Shown here: piece after piece, positions 45,610-54,430 of the stretch
How positions within the stretch are numbered: the first letter of the stretch is position 1
How the letters are laid out: the number at the start of each line of letters is the position of its first letter
NCBI RefSeq assembly: GCF_018861125.1
Contig: NZ_JAHKQN010000005.1
Location: 227,939-291,938, forward strand
Direction of reading: 5' to 3'
Origin: Cellulophaga baltica
GTDB lineage: Bacteria; Bacteroidota; Bacteroidia; Flavobacteriales; Flavobacteriaceae
Length of the DNA: 64,000 nt
Position numbers and translations under genes: made by a program
The notes under the pieces: model-generated
What the model was told of the DNA's origin: nothing
Seen by the model: only the letters and a program-made list of their open reading frames with translations
Database searches by the model: none

Positions 45610-48222
45610 TTGGCAAAGACAGTAAAAAAGAAGGTGACACCTTTAATGAATCAATACAACACCATCAAGAAAAAATATCCTGATGCCATGTTACTTTTCA
45701 GAGTTGGTGATTTTTATGAAACTTTTGGTGATGATGCCATTAAAGCATCACAAATATTAGGCATTACACTTACGCACCGGAATAATGGAGGTGAAAAAAC
45801 AGAACTTGCTGGTTTCCCACATCATTCCGTAAACACGTATTTACCTAAACTAGTTAAAGCTGGTCAACGTGTTGCTATTTGTGATCAATTAGAAGATCCA
45901 AAACAAACTAAGAGTATTGTAAAACGAGGTGTTACCGAATTAGTTACACCTGGTGTTGCTTTCAATGATGATATTTTAACCGCCAAAAGCAATAATTTTT
46001 TATGTTCTGTTCACTTTGGCAGAAAAAAAATTGGGGTTTCATTCTTAGATATTTCGACAGGTGAATTTTTAACCTCCGAAGGTAGTGAAGATCAAATTGA
46101 TAAGCTTTTACAGAATTTTGCTCCTAATGAAATATTAGTTTCTAAAAAAAATAAGAAAGAATTTATTGCTGTTTTTGGCAAGCAGTTCCATACTTTTTTT
46201 ATGGAAGATTGGGTGTTTCAAGAAGATTATACTCTTGAAACACTTACCAACCATTTTAAAACAAATAATTTAAAAGGTTTTGGCGTTGATCATTTAAGCC
46301 AAGGAATCATAGCATCGGGTGTTGCACTACATTATCTTTCAGAAACGCAACACAACCAATTACAACACATAAGCAAACTTGAGCGAATTGCAGAAGAAGA
46401 ATATATTTGGATGGATCGTTTTACCATCCGAAATCTTGAACTTTACCACGCCAATAATGTAAATGCAGTTACATTACTTGATGTTATTGACAAAACCATT
46501 TCACCCATGGGTGGGCGTATGCTTAAAAGGTGGCTTGCGTTACCTCTAAAAAATGTTGAGAAAATAAATAGAAGACATCAAGTAATTAGTTATCTAACTT
46601 CTGAAGAAATCACCCTCCAAAAATTACAAAATCACATAAAACAAATTGGAGATTTAGAACGGTTAATTTCAAAAGTAGCTACCGGAAAAATAAACCCTAA
46701 AGAGGTTATTCAACTAAAAAACTCTCTTGAGGCGGTAGTTCCTATAAAACAACTTACCATACAATCTAACAATGATGCCGTAAAACTTATTGGCGACCAA
46801 TTGCATACCTGTGATATGCTTCGTTCAAAAATAAAAGAAATGATTAATGAAGAAGCTCCTGTAAATATCTTAAAAGGCATTACTATTGCCGAAGGGCACT
46901 CAGAAGAGCTTGATGAATTACGTGGTTTAGCATACTCTGGCAAAGACTACCTGAATAAAATGTTAGAACGTGAAACGGAACGTACTGGTATTTCATCTCT
47001 AAAAATAGCATCAAACAACGTTTTTGGGTATTATATTGAAGTTAGAAATACTCATAAAGACAAAGTACCCGAAGAGTGGATTAGGAAACAGACATTAGTT
47101 AATGCAGAACGTTATATTACAGAGGAACTAAAAGAGTACGAAAGTAAAATTTTAGGTGCCGAAGAAAAAATAATAGCTTTAGAACAGCAACTCTTCACAC
47201 AACTTGTCGTTTGGATGCAAGAATATATTGCTCCAGTTCAAAATAATGCCCACCAAATAAGTCAGCTTGATTGCCTTTGCGGATTTACACAATTAGCAAA
47301 AGAGAATAATTATGCAGCTCCTGAAATAAACGATGGCACTGAAATTGAAATTATTGATGGCAGACACCCTGTAATTGAAAAACAATTACCACTTGGTGAA
47401 GCTTATATTAGTAATGATGTAATTTTAAATAGAGATGAACAACAGATTATAATGATTACAGGTCCCAATATGAGTGGTAAATCCGCCATATTACGACAAA
47501 CAGCGCTTATTGTTCTACTCGCTCAAATGGGAAGTTTTGTTCCTGCAAAATCAGCTAAAATAGGTTTTGTAGATAAAATATTTACTAGAGTTGGTGCCAG
47601 CGATAATATTTCAATGGGTGAATCAACATTTATGGTTGAAATGAACGAAACTGCATCTATCTTAAATAACTTATCAGAACGCAGTTTGGTATTACTTGAT
47701 GAAATTGGCCGTGGCACAAGTACTTATGATGGTATTTCAATTGCTTGGGCAATTTCAGAATATTTACACGAGCATCCTGCCAAAGCTAAAACACTATTTG
47801 CTACTCATTACCATGAAATTAATGAAATGGCGAATACTTTTGATCGTATAAAAAATTACAATGTATCTGTTAAAGAATTAAAAGACAATGTACTATTTTT
47901 ACGCAAACTAACACCTGGCGGTAGTGAACATAGTTTTGGTATACATGTTGCAAAAATGGCTGGAATGCCACAACAAGTAATTAGCAAAGCGAATAAAATA
48001 TTAAAGAAATTAGAGAAATCACATTCTAGTGAAGAGCTAACCGATAATTTGCAAGCTGCACAAGATGAAATGCAATTGAGCTTCTTTAATTTAGACGATC
48101 CGTTGTTAGTGCAAGTAAAGGACGAAATAACCCATTTAGACATTGACACTTTAACACCAGTTGAGGCTTTAATGAAGTTAAATGAAATTAAACGCTTATT
48201 AACACAAAAAAATAAAGCTTAA
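45610..48222 (+). CDS. mutS: DNA mismatch repair protein MutS
   Basis: Recognises mismatches and recruits MutL. The 870-residue protein has the mismatch-binding F-x-E in '[15 protein letters not shown]' (F35, E37), the core and clamp domains, and the C-terminal ATPase with Walker A 'GPNMSGKS' (618-625), '[20 protein letters not shown]' (about 691-710) and '[13 protein letters not shown]'. I accept the TTG start at 45610: the N-terminal '[19 protein letters not shown]' is conserved and the first in-frame ATG would remove part of it. No terminator is obvious before the tRNAs. Confidence 0.95.
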   Translation: MAKTVKKKVTPLMNQYNTIKKKYPDAMLLFRVGDFYETFGDDAIKASQILGITLTHRNNGGEKTELAGFPHHSVNTYLPKLVKAGQRVAICDQLEDPKQTKSIVKRGVTELVTPGVAFNDDILTAKSNNFLCSVHFGRKKIGVSFLDISTGEFLTSEGSEDQIDKLLQNFAPNEILVSKKNKKEFIAVFGKQFHTFFMEDWVFQEDYTLETLTNHFKTNNLKGFGVDHLSQGIIASGVALHYLSETQHNQLQHISKLERIAEEEYIWMDRFTIRNLELYHANNVNAVTLLDVIDKTISPMGGRMLKRWLALPLKNVEKINRRHQVISYLTSEEITLQKLQNHIKQIGDLERLISKVATGKINPKEVIQLKNSLEAVVPIKQLTIQSNNDAVKLIGDQLHTCDMLRSKIKEMINEEAPVNILKGITIAEGHSEELDELRGLAYSGKDYLNKMLERETERTGISSLKIASNNVFGYYIEVRNTHKDKVPEEWIRKQTLVNAERYITEELKEYESKILGAEEKIIALEQQLFTQLVVWMQEYIAPVQNNAHQISQLDCLCGFTQLAKENNYAAPEINDGTEIEIIDGRHPVIEKQLPLGEAYISNDVILNRDEQQIIMITGPNMSGKSAILRQTALIVLLAQMGSFVPAKSAKIGFVDKIFTRVGASDNISMGESTFMVEMNETASILNNLSERSLVLLDEIGRGTSTYDGISIAWAISEYLHEHPAKAKTLFATHYHEINEMANTFDRIKNYNVSVKELKDNVLFLRKLTPGGSEHSFGIHVAKMAGMPQQVISKANKILKKLEKSHSSEELTDNLQAAQDEMQLSFFNLDDPLLVQVKDEITHLDIDTLTPVEALMKLNEIKRLLTQKNKA

Positions 48223-48311
48223 TTATTTATCGTAACCAACTGTATTATAGGCTTAAAATAAAGTAGAAAGAAAATAATTTATTTTTTTTGATTCTTTTTT
48301 TCAAAAAGAGC

Positions 48312-48341
48312 TTTGAGATTTGAAAAAATGTATTAAATTTG
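48312..48341 (+). promoter_or_regulatory. Promoter of the tRNA pair
   Basis: TTTG (48312-48315), 18 bp spacer, TAAATTTG (48334-48341): a match to the Bacteroidota -33/-7 consensus, about 54 bp before tRNA-Gly. Confidence 0.6.
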
Positions 48342-48394
48342 CACCCGCATTAGGAAACAATGCGAATGTTCTTTAAAAATAAAAAACATACTTT

Positions 48395-48466
48395 GCGAAA
48401 GTAGCTCAGGGGTAGAGCATCACCTTGCCAAGGTGGAGGTCGAGGGTTCGAATCCCTTTTTTCGCT
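48395..48466 (+). tRNA. tRNA-Gly (anticodon GCC)
   Basis: A cloverleaf of 72 nt without encoded CCA. Acceptor GCGAAAG pairs with TTTTCGC (last pair G-U). D-arm GTAGCTCAGGGGTAGAGC, anticodon loop CTTGCCAAG with anticodon GCC, and T-arm GAGGG-TTCGAAT-CCCTT. Discriminator is T. It is followed 45 nt later by tRNA-Leu. Confidence 0.95.
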
Positions 48467-48511
48467 CAATATAAAGTTTTATATTTACGATCCTAGCCTT
48501 AGAGGCTATAG

Positions 48512-48595
48512 GCTCGAGTGGTGGAATTGGTAGACACGTTGGACTTAAAATCCAATGGACATTAGTCCGTATGGGTTCAAGTCCCATCTCGAGTA
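48512..48595 (+). tRNA. tRNA-Leu (anticodon TAA)
   Basis: A class II tRNA of 84 nt. Acceptor GCTCGAG pairs with CTCGAGT (one G-U), anticodon stem TTGGA/TCCAA with loop CTTAAAA giving anticodon TAA (UUA codons), a long variable arm (TGGACATTAGTCCGT) and T-arm ATGGG-TTCAAGT-CCCAT. Discriminator is A, CCA not encoded. Confidence 0.95.
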
Positions 48596-48596
48596 C

Positions 48597-48635
48597 AAAA
48601 ACCCTTGTTAATCTTACGATTTTCAAGGGTTTTTT
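48597..48635 (+). terminator. Terminator after the tRNA pair
   Basis: AAAAACCCTTG (48597-48607) and CAAGGGTTTTT (48624-48634) form an 11-bp stem ending in T's, directly after tRNA-Leu. Confidence 0.8.
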
Positions 48636-48720
48636 ATTTTATATATAATTATGAATTTCTAACGGCTAATAAATTTGAGTATATAAAATATTAATTTTTA
48701 AAACATTTCGTTATAATCAT

Positions 48721-49596
48721 ATGTATACTAAAAAAATATCTCAATTAATAATTGCTGTATTCTTCACCTTAGGAACATCAACTAGTATAGTTGCACAGAG
48801 TCTAAACCTACCTGAAAAGACGTATAGTTTTGACGATTCTAAAACCACTTGGCAATATTTCAAATACGATTTAGGAAACGTTTTTAGAGGTATGGGCTAC
48901 TCATACACCAGACCTTTACATTGGAAAGGAAAACAGTGGAGTACATTTGGACTTACAACTATAGGTACTGGATTATTATATCTTGTAGACGATGAAACCT
49001 CTGAATTTGCTACTAATCAACAACAAGGAATACCTGATTTCATTAGAGATTACGGCAGTAAATTTGGAAGCCCACAATATAATTACATGTTTACAGGTGG
49101 AGTATATTTAACGGGGCTATTTACAAAAGATAAAAAATTAAGACGTACTGGTGTTCTATTAATAGCATCAGCTTCTTCAGCTGGATTATTACAACAAGTT
49201 ACAAAATCTATTATTGGTAGAGCTCGTCCTGAAAGCGGAAAATCTAAAGACACTTTTGATCCTTTTAATGCCGACAGAAGTTATCATTCTTTTCCTTCTG
49301 GGCACACTATGCTTGCTTTTACTAACGCTTATGCAATAGCCAAACAATTTAAAAACCCTTGGGTTAAATCTGGCATCTATGTTGTAGGTTTAATTCCTGG
49401 TGTTTCGAGATTGTGGGATGGACAACATTGGCTCTCAGATGTTGCATTAGGAGTTGCCATGAGTATATTTACAGTAGAATCTATAGATAGATATCTTGAT
49501 AGTCGCTATGATGAAAAATATAACAATCAACAAAAGAAATTAAGTTGGAACTTGCAATTCAGCCCCGGAAAACTTGGTTTTGTTGCTGAATTTTAA
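48721..49596 (+). CDS. PAP2 family phosphatase with signal peptide
   Basis: A 291-residue membrane-associated acid phosphatase-like protein. A signal peptide ends near residue 26 (VAQ). All three PAP2 motifs are present: 'KSIIGRARP' (162-170), 'SFPSGHT' (190-196, catalytic His195) and 'SRLWDGQHWLSD' (229-240, catalytic His235). The family removes phosphate from lipid phosphates such as undecaprenyl diphosphate or phosphatidic acid. A second, unlike PAP2 gene follows 30 bp downstream on the same strand, suggesting an operon. Confidence 0.93.
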   Translation: MYTKKISQLIIAVFFTLGTSTSIVAQSLNLPEKTYSFDDSKTTWQYFKYDLGNVFRGMGYSYTRPLHWKGKQWSTFGLTTIGTGLLYLVDDETSEFATNQQQGIPDFIRDYGSKFGSPQYNYMFTGGVYLTGLFTKDKKLRRTGVLLIASASSAGLLQQVTKSIIGRARPESGKSKDTFDPFNADRSYHSFPSGHTMLAFTNAYAIAKQFKNPWVKSGIYVVGLIPGVSRLWDGQHWLSDVALGVAMSIFTVESIDRYLDSRYDEKYNNQQKKLSWNLQFSPGKLGFVAEF

Positions 49597-49626
49597 CTTA
49601 GTATTGGTATAAATCTCCCAGTTGGT

Positions 49627-50184
49627 ATGCTTGAAGAATTAATACAGATTGATCATGACCTTTTTATTTTCTTAAATGGCCTTGGATCGCCATTATGGGA
49701 TGGATTTTGGAATTATTTATCACGTACTTTGAGTTTTATTACAATTCCTATTTACTCTTTTATATTATTCTATATTTTTAAAAAATTTAGTCTAAAAAAA
49801 GCAATTTTCATATTAATTCTAGCCACATTACTAATCTTAAGCACTGAACAGCTTTCTATTGCTTTTAAAAATAGTTTTTTAAGACTAAGGCCATGCCACA
49901 CAGAAGCCATTAAACAAGTTTTCAGGAGCGTACGAAATCACTGTGGTGGTAAATATGGATATTTTTCAGCACATGCAGCAAACTCATCAGCATTTGCTAG
50001 TTATTTTGGAATTTTACTCTACAAAAAAAATAAGTATATTACCGTATTTCTAACTCTATGGGCTTTACTTGTAAGTTATAGCAGAATATATCTTGGAGTT
50101 CATTTTCCTTTAGATGTTATTACAGGTTTATTTTTTGGGGTTAGTTTTGGCTGGTTATTTGCTACTCAGGCTAAAAGATGGTAA
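49627..50184 (+). CDS. PAP2 family phosphatase, small multi-pass form
   Basis: A 185-residue inner-membrane protein of about five helices, resembling undecaprenyl-diphosphate phosphatases of the BcrC/PgpB sort. Motifs are 'KNSFLRLRPCH' (81-91), 'YFSAHAANSSAF' (112-123; here Ser-Ala-His-Ala-Ala-Asn-Ser in place of SGH) and 'SRIYLGVHFPLDVITG' (152-167). The SAH variant retains the catalytic histidine. Presumed role is recycling carrier lipid. It follows the larger PAP2 gene closely and converges on the M14 gene. Confidence 0.9.
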   Translation: MLEELIQIDHDLFIFLNGLGSPLWDGFWNYLSRTLSFITIPIYSFILFYIFKKFSLKKAIFILILATLLILSTEQLSIAFKNSFLRLRPCHTEAIKQVFRSVRNHCGGKYGYFSAHAANSSAFASYFGILLYKKNKYITVFLTLWALLVSYSRIYLGVHFPLDVITGLFFGVSFGWLFATQAKRW

Positions 50185-50204
50185 CTATATTTTTATAGTT
50201 TTTT
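50183..50204 (+). terminator. Short terminator overlapping the M14 gene's end
   Basis: AACTATA (50183-50189) and TATAGTT (50194-50200) form a 7-bp stem followed by TTTT. It overlaps the last codons of the convergent gene, so the two genes share this end. Confidence 0.45.
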
Positions 50205-51470
50205 AAGCATTAGCATCATTAATTTATTTGCACTCACAGTTGCTTTTTCTTTTATAAAATCTCTTGGTGTATTATCCCCTATCTCAAAAACTAAAGCTTC
50301 CGCACCATGAGCCACATAAAAATAGTTTTTAGATACCGCTGTAGGTTTCACTTTATCACTCGGTTTAATATTTGGATCATAACCAGATAAATCTAATTTT
50401 ACAGCATCTAACCAATCAGGTACTAACCCTGGCATATTCCCCTCAAACTTGGCATCAATAGTATAATAAATATCATCCCAGGTAGAGTGAAAATCTATTC
50501 CGAAGTAAAATTTTCCATTTGTTTCTTTTTCTTTTGCCACCATAAAATCTCTGACAGCACTGGTTTCTGGTTGATTAAAATTTTCCCAATCTCTATTTAA
50601 ATCAACACCTCCCATATTATGCCTCCAATGGCCATTATCAACTCCATCAGGGTTCATCAATGGTACAACAAACACGCCAAACTTTTTTCTAAACTTTTTT
50701 GCCAATTTAGAATCAGAAGCTATAGTTTCAACAAAAGCTTTCATTGACAAATACCCCGTTATTTCTGGCGGGTGCTGCCTTGAGATAATCATAATCATAT
50801 TTTTTGATTCTGATTTACCAATAGACAGAAGCCCCATATCTCGACCTTCTTTACTTTTACCTATACTTGAGTATGAAATATCTTTTTCAGTTGCTAATTT
50901 AGTGGCCCATTTACGCACAATACTTGAAGTTTCTAACTCTTGGCCCGCAATCCACAAAGGCTCATTACCTATCTCAAGTTTCATACTTACTTTCAGCGGT
51001 AGTGACCCCATGCCAAAAGCTTCATTACCTTTCTCAAAAGGAGTGTAATTGAGACTATCTAAAGGCGTCCAATGTTCGCCATCTTTACTCAATTTAGGAT
51101 AATACCTACTTTTAATCCCATCTTGATAAGTAAGTACTACATTAATAGTTTTTGGCTTTTTAGCCGATACCCTGAAAGCATACCACGGACTTGTATTTAT
51201 AGGTGTATTTTCTGAAGTAATTAAGGCTGTAAAAGTACTATCATTAATTTGTATAACCCCATTTAATCTTGCTCCCTCAAAATCATTAGAAAATACAACG
51301 TCACTTTCTTCAAAAGTAAAATTTCCCTTCCATTGTTTTTGCGTAGGTTTTGATTCTGTTAACACAATTACTGCTGGGCCTTGCCCTGCATACACAGGCG
51401 CTTTTTTTACCGGTTGTGCATTAAGTGAGAATATAAAAGCAAAACAACTAAGCCACAAGAAATTTTTCAT
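50193..51470 (-). CDS. M14 family zinc carboxypeptidase
   Basis: A 425-residue secreted peptidase. The start is ATG at 51470 (MKNFLWLSCFAFIFSLNAQ) with a signal peptide of about 19 residues. An N-terminal beta-rich domain (about 20-165) precedes the catalytic domain. Zinc ligands are visible as 'SRQHPPEITGYLSM' (H..E pair) and the later histidine in 'FGIDFHSTWDDIYY'; 'NPDGVDNGHWRHNMGGVDLNRDW' region supplies the Asn-Arg substrate pocket, and the general base is the Glu in 'ALVFEIGDNTP'. It probably acts in the periplasm or outside the cell on peptides. Peptide specificity is not predictable. Confidence 0.9.
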   Translation of the reverse strand: MKNFLWLSCFAFIFSLNAQPVKKAPVYAGQGPAVIVLTESKPTQKQWKGNFTFEESDVVFSNDFEGARLNGVIQINDSTFTALITSENTPINTSPWYAFRVSAKKPKTINVVLTYQDGIKSRYYPKLSKDGEHWTPLDSLNYTPFEKGNEAFGMGSLPLKVSMKLEIGNEPLWIAGQELETSSIVRKWATKLATEKDISYSSIGKSKEGRDMGLLSIGKSESKNMIMIISRQHPPEITGYLSMKAFVETIASDSKLAKKFRKKFGVFVVPLMNPDGVDNGHWRHNMGGVDLNRDWENFNQPETSAVRDFMVAKEKETNGKFYFGIDFHSTWDDIYYTIDAKFEGNMPGLVPDWLDAVKLDLSGYDPNIKPSDKVKPTAVSKNYFYVAHGAEALVFEIGDNTPRDFIKEKATVSANKLMMLMLKKL

Positions 51471-51584
51471 ATACAAAAAGGGTTATAATTATAGATACTT
51501 AAAAATATAAAAAGTAAGACAGAAAGTTCTAATTCATGTTTCATATTAAAAAATAAAAAGGCTTTATATTTTATTTTTTAATAC

Positions 51585-51618
51585 AAAAAGGACCTGTAAT
51601 AAATTACAACTCCTTTTT
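51585..51618 (-). terminator. Terminator downstream of the 73-residue gene
   Basis: AAAAAGGA with TCCTTTTT outside and TGTAAT with ATTACA inside give a hairpin with two-base internal mismatches and T runs. It lies 23 bp after the small gene's stop on the minus strand. Confidence 0.65.
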
Positions 51619-51640
51619 TTATTAAGAATTTTAATTATTC

Positions 51641-51862
51641 TTAAACTGTAAGGTTTCCATTCAAGCGTTTTTCAATTTTACGTTTAATTAATGTTAAACG
51701 TTTCATGACATCCATAATTCCAGCATCTTTATCAACCTTATAAATATCATTAAGCTCTAAAATTAATGCTTTTACCTCTCTTGAAGCCTCTACCCTATTA
51801 CTGGTAGTCATTCCGGACATTTTTCGGCTTTCAAATTCCAATGCTCTTTCCATTACATCCAT
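51641..51862 (-). CDS. Small protein of unknown function (73 residues)
   Basis: A short, highly charged, mostly helical protein (MDVMERALEFESRKMSGMTT...) without signal peptide or membrane segment. It begins with ATG, has no low-complexity bias, is not covered by another gene and is followed by a good terminator, so it is probably real. The pattern 'ALILELNDIYKVDKD' and 'MKRLTLIKRKIEKRL' suggests two amphipathic helices, perhaps a helical bundle or a binding partner. I do not recognise a family. A large inverted repeat lies upstream. Confidence 0.65.
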   Translation of the reverse strand: MDVMERALEFESRKMSGMTTSNRVEASREVKALILELNDIYKVDKDAGIMDVMKRLTLIKRKIEKRLNGNLTV

Positions 51863-51907
51863 ACTAAATTCTTTTTACAATTAATTTTGTTTTCATCTTA
51901 ATAAAAG

Positions 51908-51976
51908 CATTATTAAAAAACATACAATAGAAAAATTAATCATTGTTAAACTGCGAACTATTGTATTTTAATAATG
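51908..51976. repeat. Imperfect 19-bp inverted repeat in the longest intergenic gap
   Basis: CATTATTAAA...ATACAATAG (51908-51930) mirrors CTATTGTAT...TTTAATAATG (51958-51976) except for a four-base insertion (AAAC) in the left arm; the loop is 27 bases. It lies between the 73-residue gene's start (51862) and the S41 stop (52085). The rest of this 222-bp gap shows nothing else I can name. Possible roles are a terminator, sRNA or operator. Confidence 0.55.
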
Positions 51977-52084
51977 TATAATATTATAGAGCAAATGTAA
52001 TAACTGAACAATTTGAGATTAAAAAAAAGTAATAAAATAACAATACTTTAACCTTGTATTTTAAAACTAAAAAAGGTGGGATTA

Positions 52085-53662
52085 TTATTTTTCAATATGA
52101 TCTAAAACCCATTTTAATTCTGGGTCAACCCCTTGTTCTCTATCCTTTTTAGTTGGAATAATTTGAACATCTGGAAATACACCATAGCCATTTTCGGGCT
52201 TTTGGTAAGGTGTTTCTATTTGCATTAAACCAAAATGAAAACTAACCTTTGATTCTGGTAATAAAATATATTTTTGCACGCCTGCAACAGTACCATTGTA
52301 ATGTCCGCCAGTTTCTTCACCTACAAAAAAAGCTCTCTCTGTTGCTTTTAAATTAGTTGCCAATATTGCTGACGCAGAAAAAGAATTCCCATTAATCAAT
52401 ACATAAATAGCACCTGAATAATGTAGTGGATTTACTTTTTTAGCCTTTTTAGTGCCTGAAACCTTATAATATATTACCCCGTCTTTTTTACTAGTTTTCA
52501 ACCATTCAATTGGTATTGAAATTGGTGATGCTAATACAGCCATAAAATTCATGAAGGCAGGTTTCCCTTTTGAAATAAAAGACTTGTTAAATGGTATTCG
52601 TGTTTTTGTTTGGGCTTTTTCCACAAACTTATTCGTATCAGTAGTCAAATACCTATACAAACTCACTATTTCATCAAGTCTTCCTCCAGTGTTATCTCGC
52701 AAATCAAGAATTAAATTTTGAGTATTTGAAGCTTTAATTTTTTGAAAAGTTTCTTTATAAAACTTCTCATAAGGTCCGTTATTGAAATTGCTAATTTTGA
52801 TATAAGCCACACTACTATCTATACCAATAAATCTAAAATTACGAGTATATGTTTTTTTTAAAGGAATATATCCGTGTTTTAAATTGTATTTTCTTTTGTA
52901 TTTAGATGCATGCTTTTTTGCTCGTTTTTGATCTCGTGAAAGTTTTACAATTTCTTCATTTTTCAAACTATCAATTTTACTTAATACAGAATCTTTAGGT
53001 ATTCTGCGAAACATTCGTGAGAAAACAGAATCATGTTGTTTAAATGTTATTGACAAACTATCTAAATACCCTTTGTCTTTAAAATAAAAAGAAGAAAACC
53101 GAAGTGCCACAAACCTATCTTTAAAGGATTGATTATAACCATCAGAAGAAAAAAAATTTTGATAATCCGCAATTAAATTGGTTATGGGTTCATTGTTAAT
53201 TTTTAAAATCTGAGCACCAACCAAAGTAGAATCTAATCCTCGGTTTTGTTTTACCAAAAATGCATCACCCACATTTTCAAAATCAAACTCATAGAATTCA
53301 AATTTCTTTTCTCTAAGTGCTTTATATTCTTTTTTTGTGTATTTTTTTGAAGGATTGAAAACAGATATATGTCCTTGTCTAACTTCCGATATAACTGGAG
53401 CTATCTTTTTATAAAACTCACGACTAGTTAATGGTGCATTAATTGTCTGTTTTAAACTATCAAATTTAAAATTTAATTTTTCTTTATTTATAAATTGATA
53501 TAGTTTAGGATGAAGCTTTTTTAATTTAGTGTAGGCTATATCTATATCATTTCTTAAGTCACTTACAGAATGGGTAGCTGCTATATCTTCATTATACTTT
53601 TTAACACTCACACAAGAGCTAAAAAACACAGTCAACATAAAAAAGCAAAAAAATCTATTCAT
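52085..53662 (-). CDS. S41 family peptidase (tail-specific protease-like lipoprotein)
   Basis: A 525-residue serine peptidase. I chose ATG at 53662 (MNRFFCFFMLTVFFSSC), which gives a lipoprotein signal with the lipobox cysteine near residue 17. A helical N-terminal region (about 30-110) is followed by a likely PDZ-like part and then the S41 core: 'NLILDLRDNTGGRLDEIVS' (about 317-335) and 'INGNSFSASAILATNLKAT' (about 423-441; nucleophile Ser) and 'FVGEETGGHYNGT' (about 447-459). It probably degrades periplasmic proteins from the inner face of the envelope. It stands alone. Confidence 0.9.
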   Translation of the reverse strand: MNRFFCFFMLTVFFSSCVSVKKYNEDIAATHSVSDLRNDIDIAYTKLKKLHPKLYQFINKEKLNFKFDSLKQTINAPLTSREFYKKIAPVISEVRQGHISVFNPSKKYTKKEYKALREKKFEFYEFDFENVGDAFLVKQNRGLDSTLVGAQILKINNEPITNLIADYQNFFSSDGYNQSFKDRFVALRFSSFYFKDKGYLDSLSITFKQHDSVFSRMFRRIPKDSVLSKIDSLKNEEIVKLSRDQKRAKKHASKYKRKYNLKHGYIPLKKTYTRNFRFIGIDSSVAYIKISNFNNGPYEKFYKETFQKIKASNTQNLILDLRDNTGGRLDEIVSLYRYLTTDTNKFVEKAQTKTRIPFNKSFISKGKPAFMNFMAVLASPISIPIEWLKTSKKDGVIYYKVSGTKKAKKVNPLHYSGAIYVLINGNSFSASAILATNLKATERAFFVGEETGGHYNGTVAGVQKYILLPESKVSFHFGLMQIETPYQKPENGYGVFPDVQIIPTKKDREQGVDPELKWVLDHIEK

Positions 53663-53769
53663 AAAATCCACCAATAAGGACTAACCTTCTATTTTAAAAC
53701 CTGAAAATACCATTTAATATTAAGTCTACTACTATAATTTAATTACCTTTAGTTAACAGGATTCATTTT

Positions 53770-54405
53770 ATGGTCAAAAAAATTCTTTTTACTCTTGTAT
53801 CTCTCTTATTGCTATTTTGCATAACATTATTTGTTTGCTATGCTATCATTGAAAATTCTTCAAATGGAAAAACGTTTAGTGAAGTTGAAAATATTCCTAA
53901 AAATAGAGTCGGTCTCATTTTAGGAACTGCAAAAAAACTAACCACAGGAAAAGCTAACCCTTATTACACAAATAGAATAAACGCAACTGTTGAATTATTT
54001 AATGCAAAAAAAATTGACTTTGTGTTAGTTAGTGGTGATAATGGAAGCATTTATTACAATGAACCTACTGCAATAAAAAAAGACTTAATTGAAGCAGGAA
54101 TCCCTAAAGAAAAAATATTTTTAGATTATGCTGGTTTTAGAACTCTAGACTCTATGGTAAGAGCCAAACATATTTTTAATTTAGATAGTGTTACAGTTAT
54201 TTCTCAAAAATTCCATAATGATAGAGCTATTTATATAGCTCAAAAAAAAGGACTTACTGCAATTGGCTTTAACGCTACTGATTTATCAGGCGCTAACGGA
54301 TTTAAAGTTCAACTAAGAGAATATTTTGCTCGCGTTAAAGTATTTATAGATATTGCTACCAATAAACAACCGAAGTTTTATGGTGATAAAATTGAAATTA
54401 AATAA
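53770..54405 (+). CDS. SanA/ElyC/YdcF-family (DUF218) membrane protein
   Basis: A 211-residue protein with an N-terminal transmembrane helix (about 5-27) and a periplasmic DUF218 domain: 'RVGLILGTAKKLTTGKANPYY' region (about 47-68), 'IDFVLVSGDNGSIYYNEP' (about 83-100), 'LDYAGFRTLDSMVRAKHIF' (about 118-136). This matches SanA (vancomycin-resistance at high temperature) and ElyC, which act on envelope integrity. Enzymatic activity is unknown. It converges on the OmpA-family gene with 17 bp between. Confidence 0.88.
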   Translation: MVKKILFTLVSLLLLFCITLFVCYAIIENSSNGKTFSEVENIPKNRVGLILGTAKKLTTGKANPYYTNRINATVELFNAKKIDFVLVSGDNGSIYYNEPTAIKKDLIEAGIPKEKIFLDYAGFRTLDSMVRAKHIFNLDSVTVISQKFHNDRAIYIAQKKGLTAIGFNATDLSGANGFKVQLREYFARVKVFIDIATNKQPKFYGDKIEIK

Positions 54406-54430
54406 GAATAATTTTACTGTTCTTAATTTT
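54403..54430 (+). terminator. Weak terminator after the SanA-like gene
   Basis: TAAGAA (54403-54408) and TTCTTA (54420-54425) followed by ATTTTTT. The stem is only 6 bp and overlaps both gene ends. Confidence 0.35.

Noticed and set aside
48420-48626. A 68-residue minus-strand frame with 'GFEPSTSTLAR' and 'GLEPIRTN' segments.
   Set aside because: This is the known artefact of translating the reverse strand of tRNA genes (tRNA-Gly and tRNA-Leu here), not a protein.
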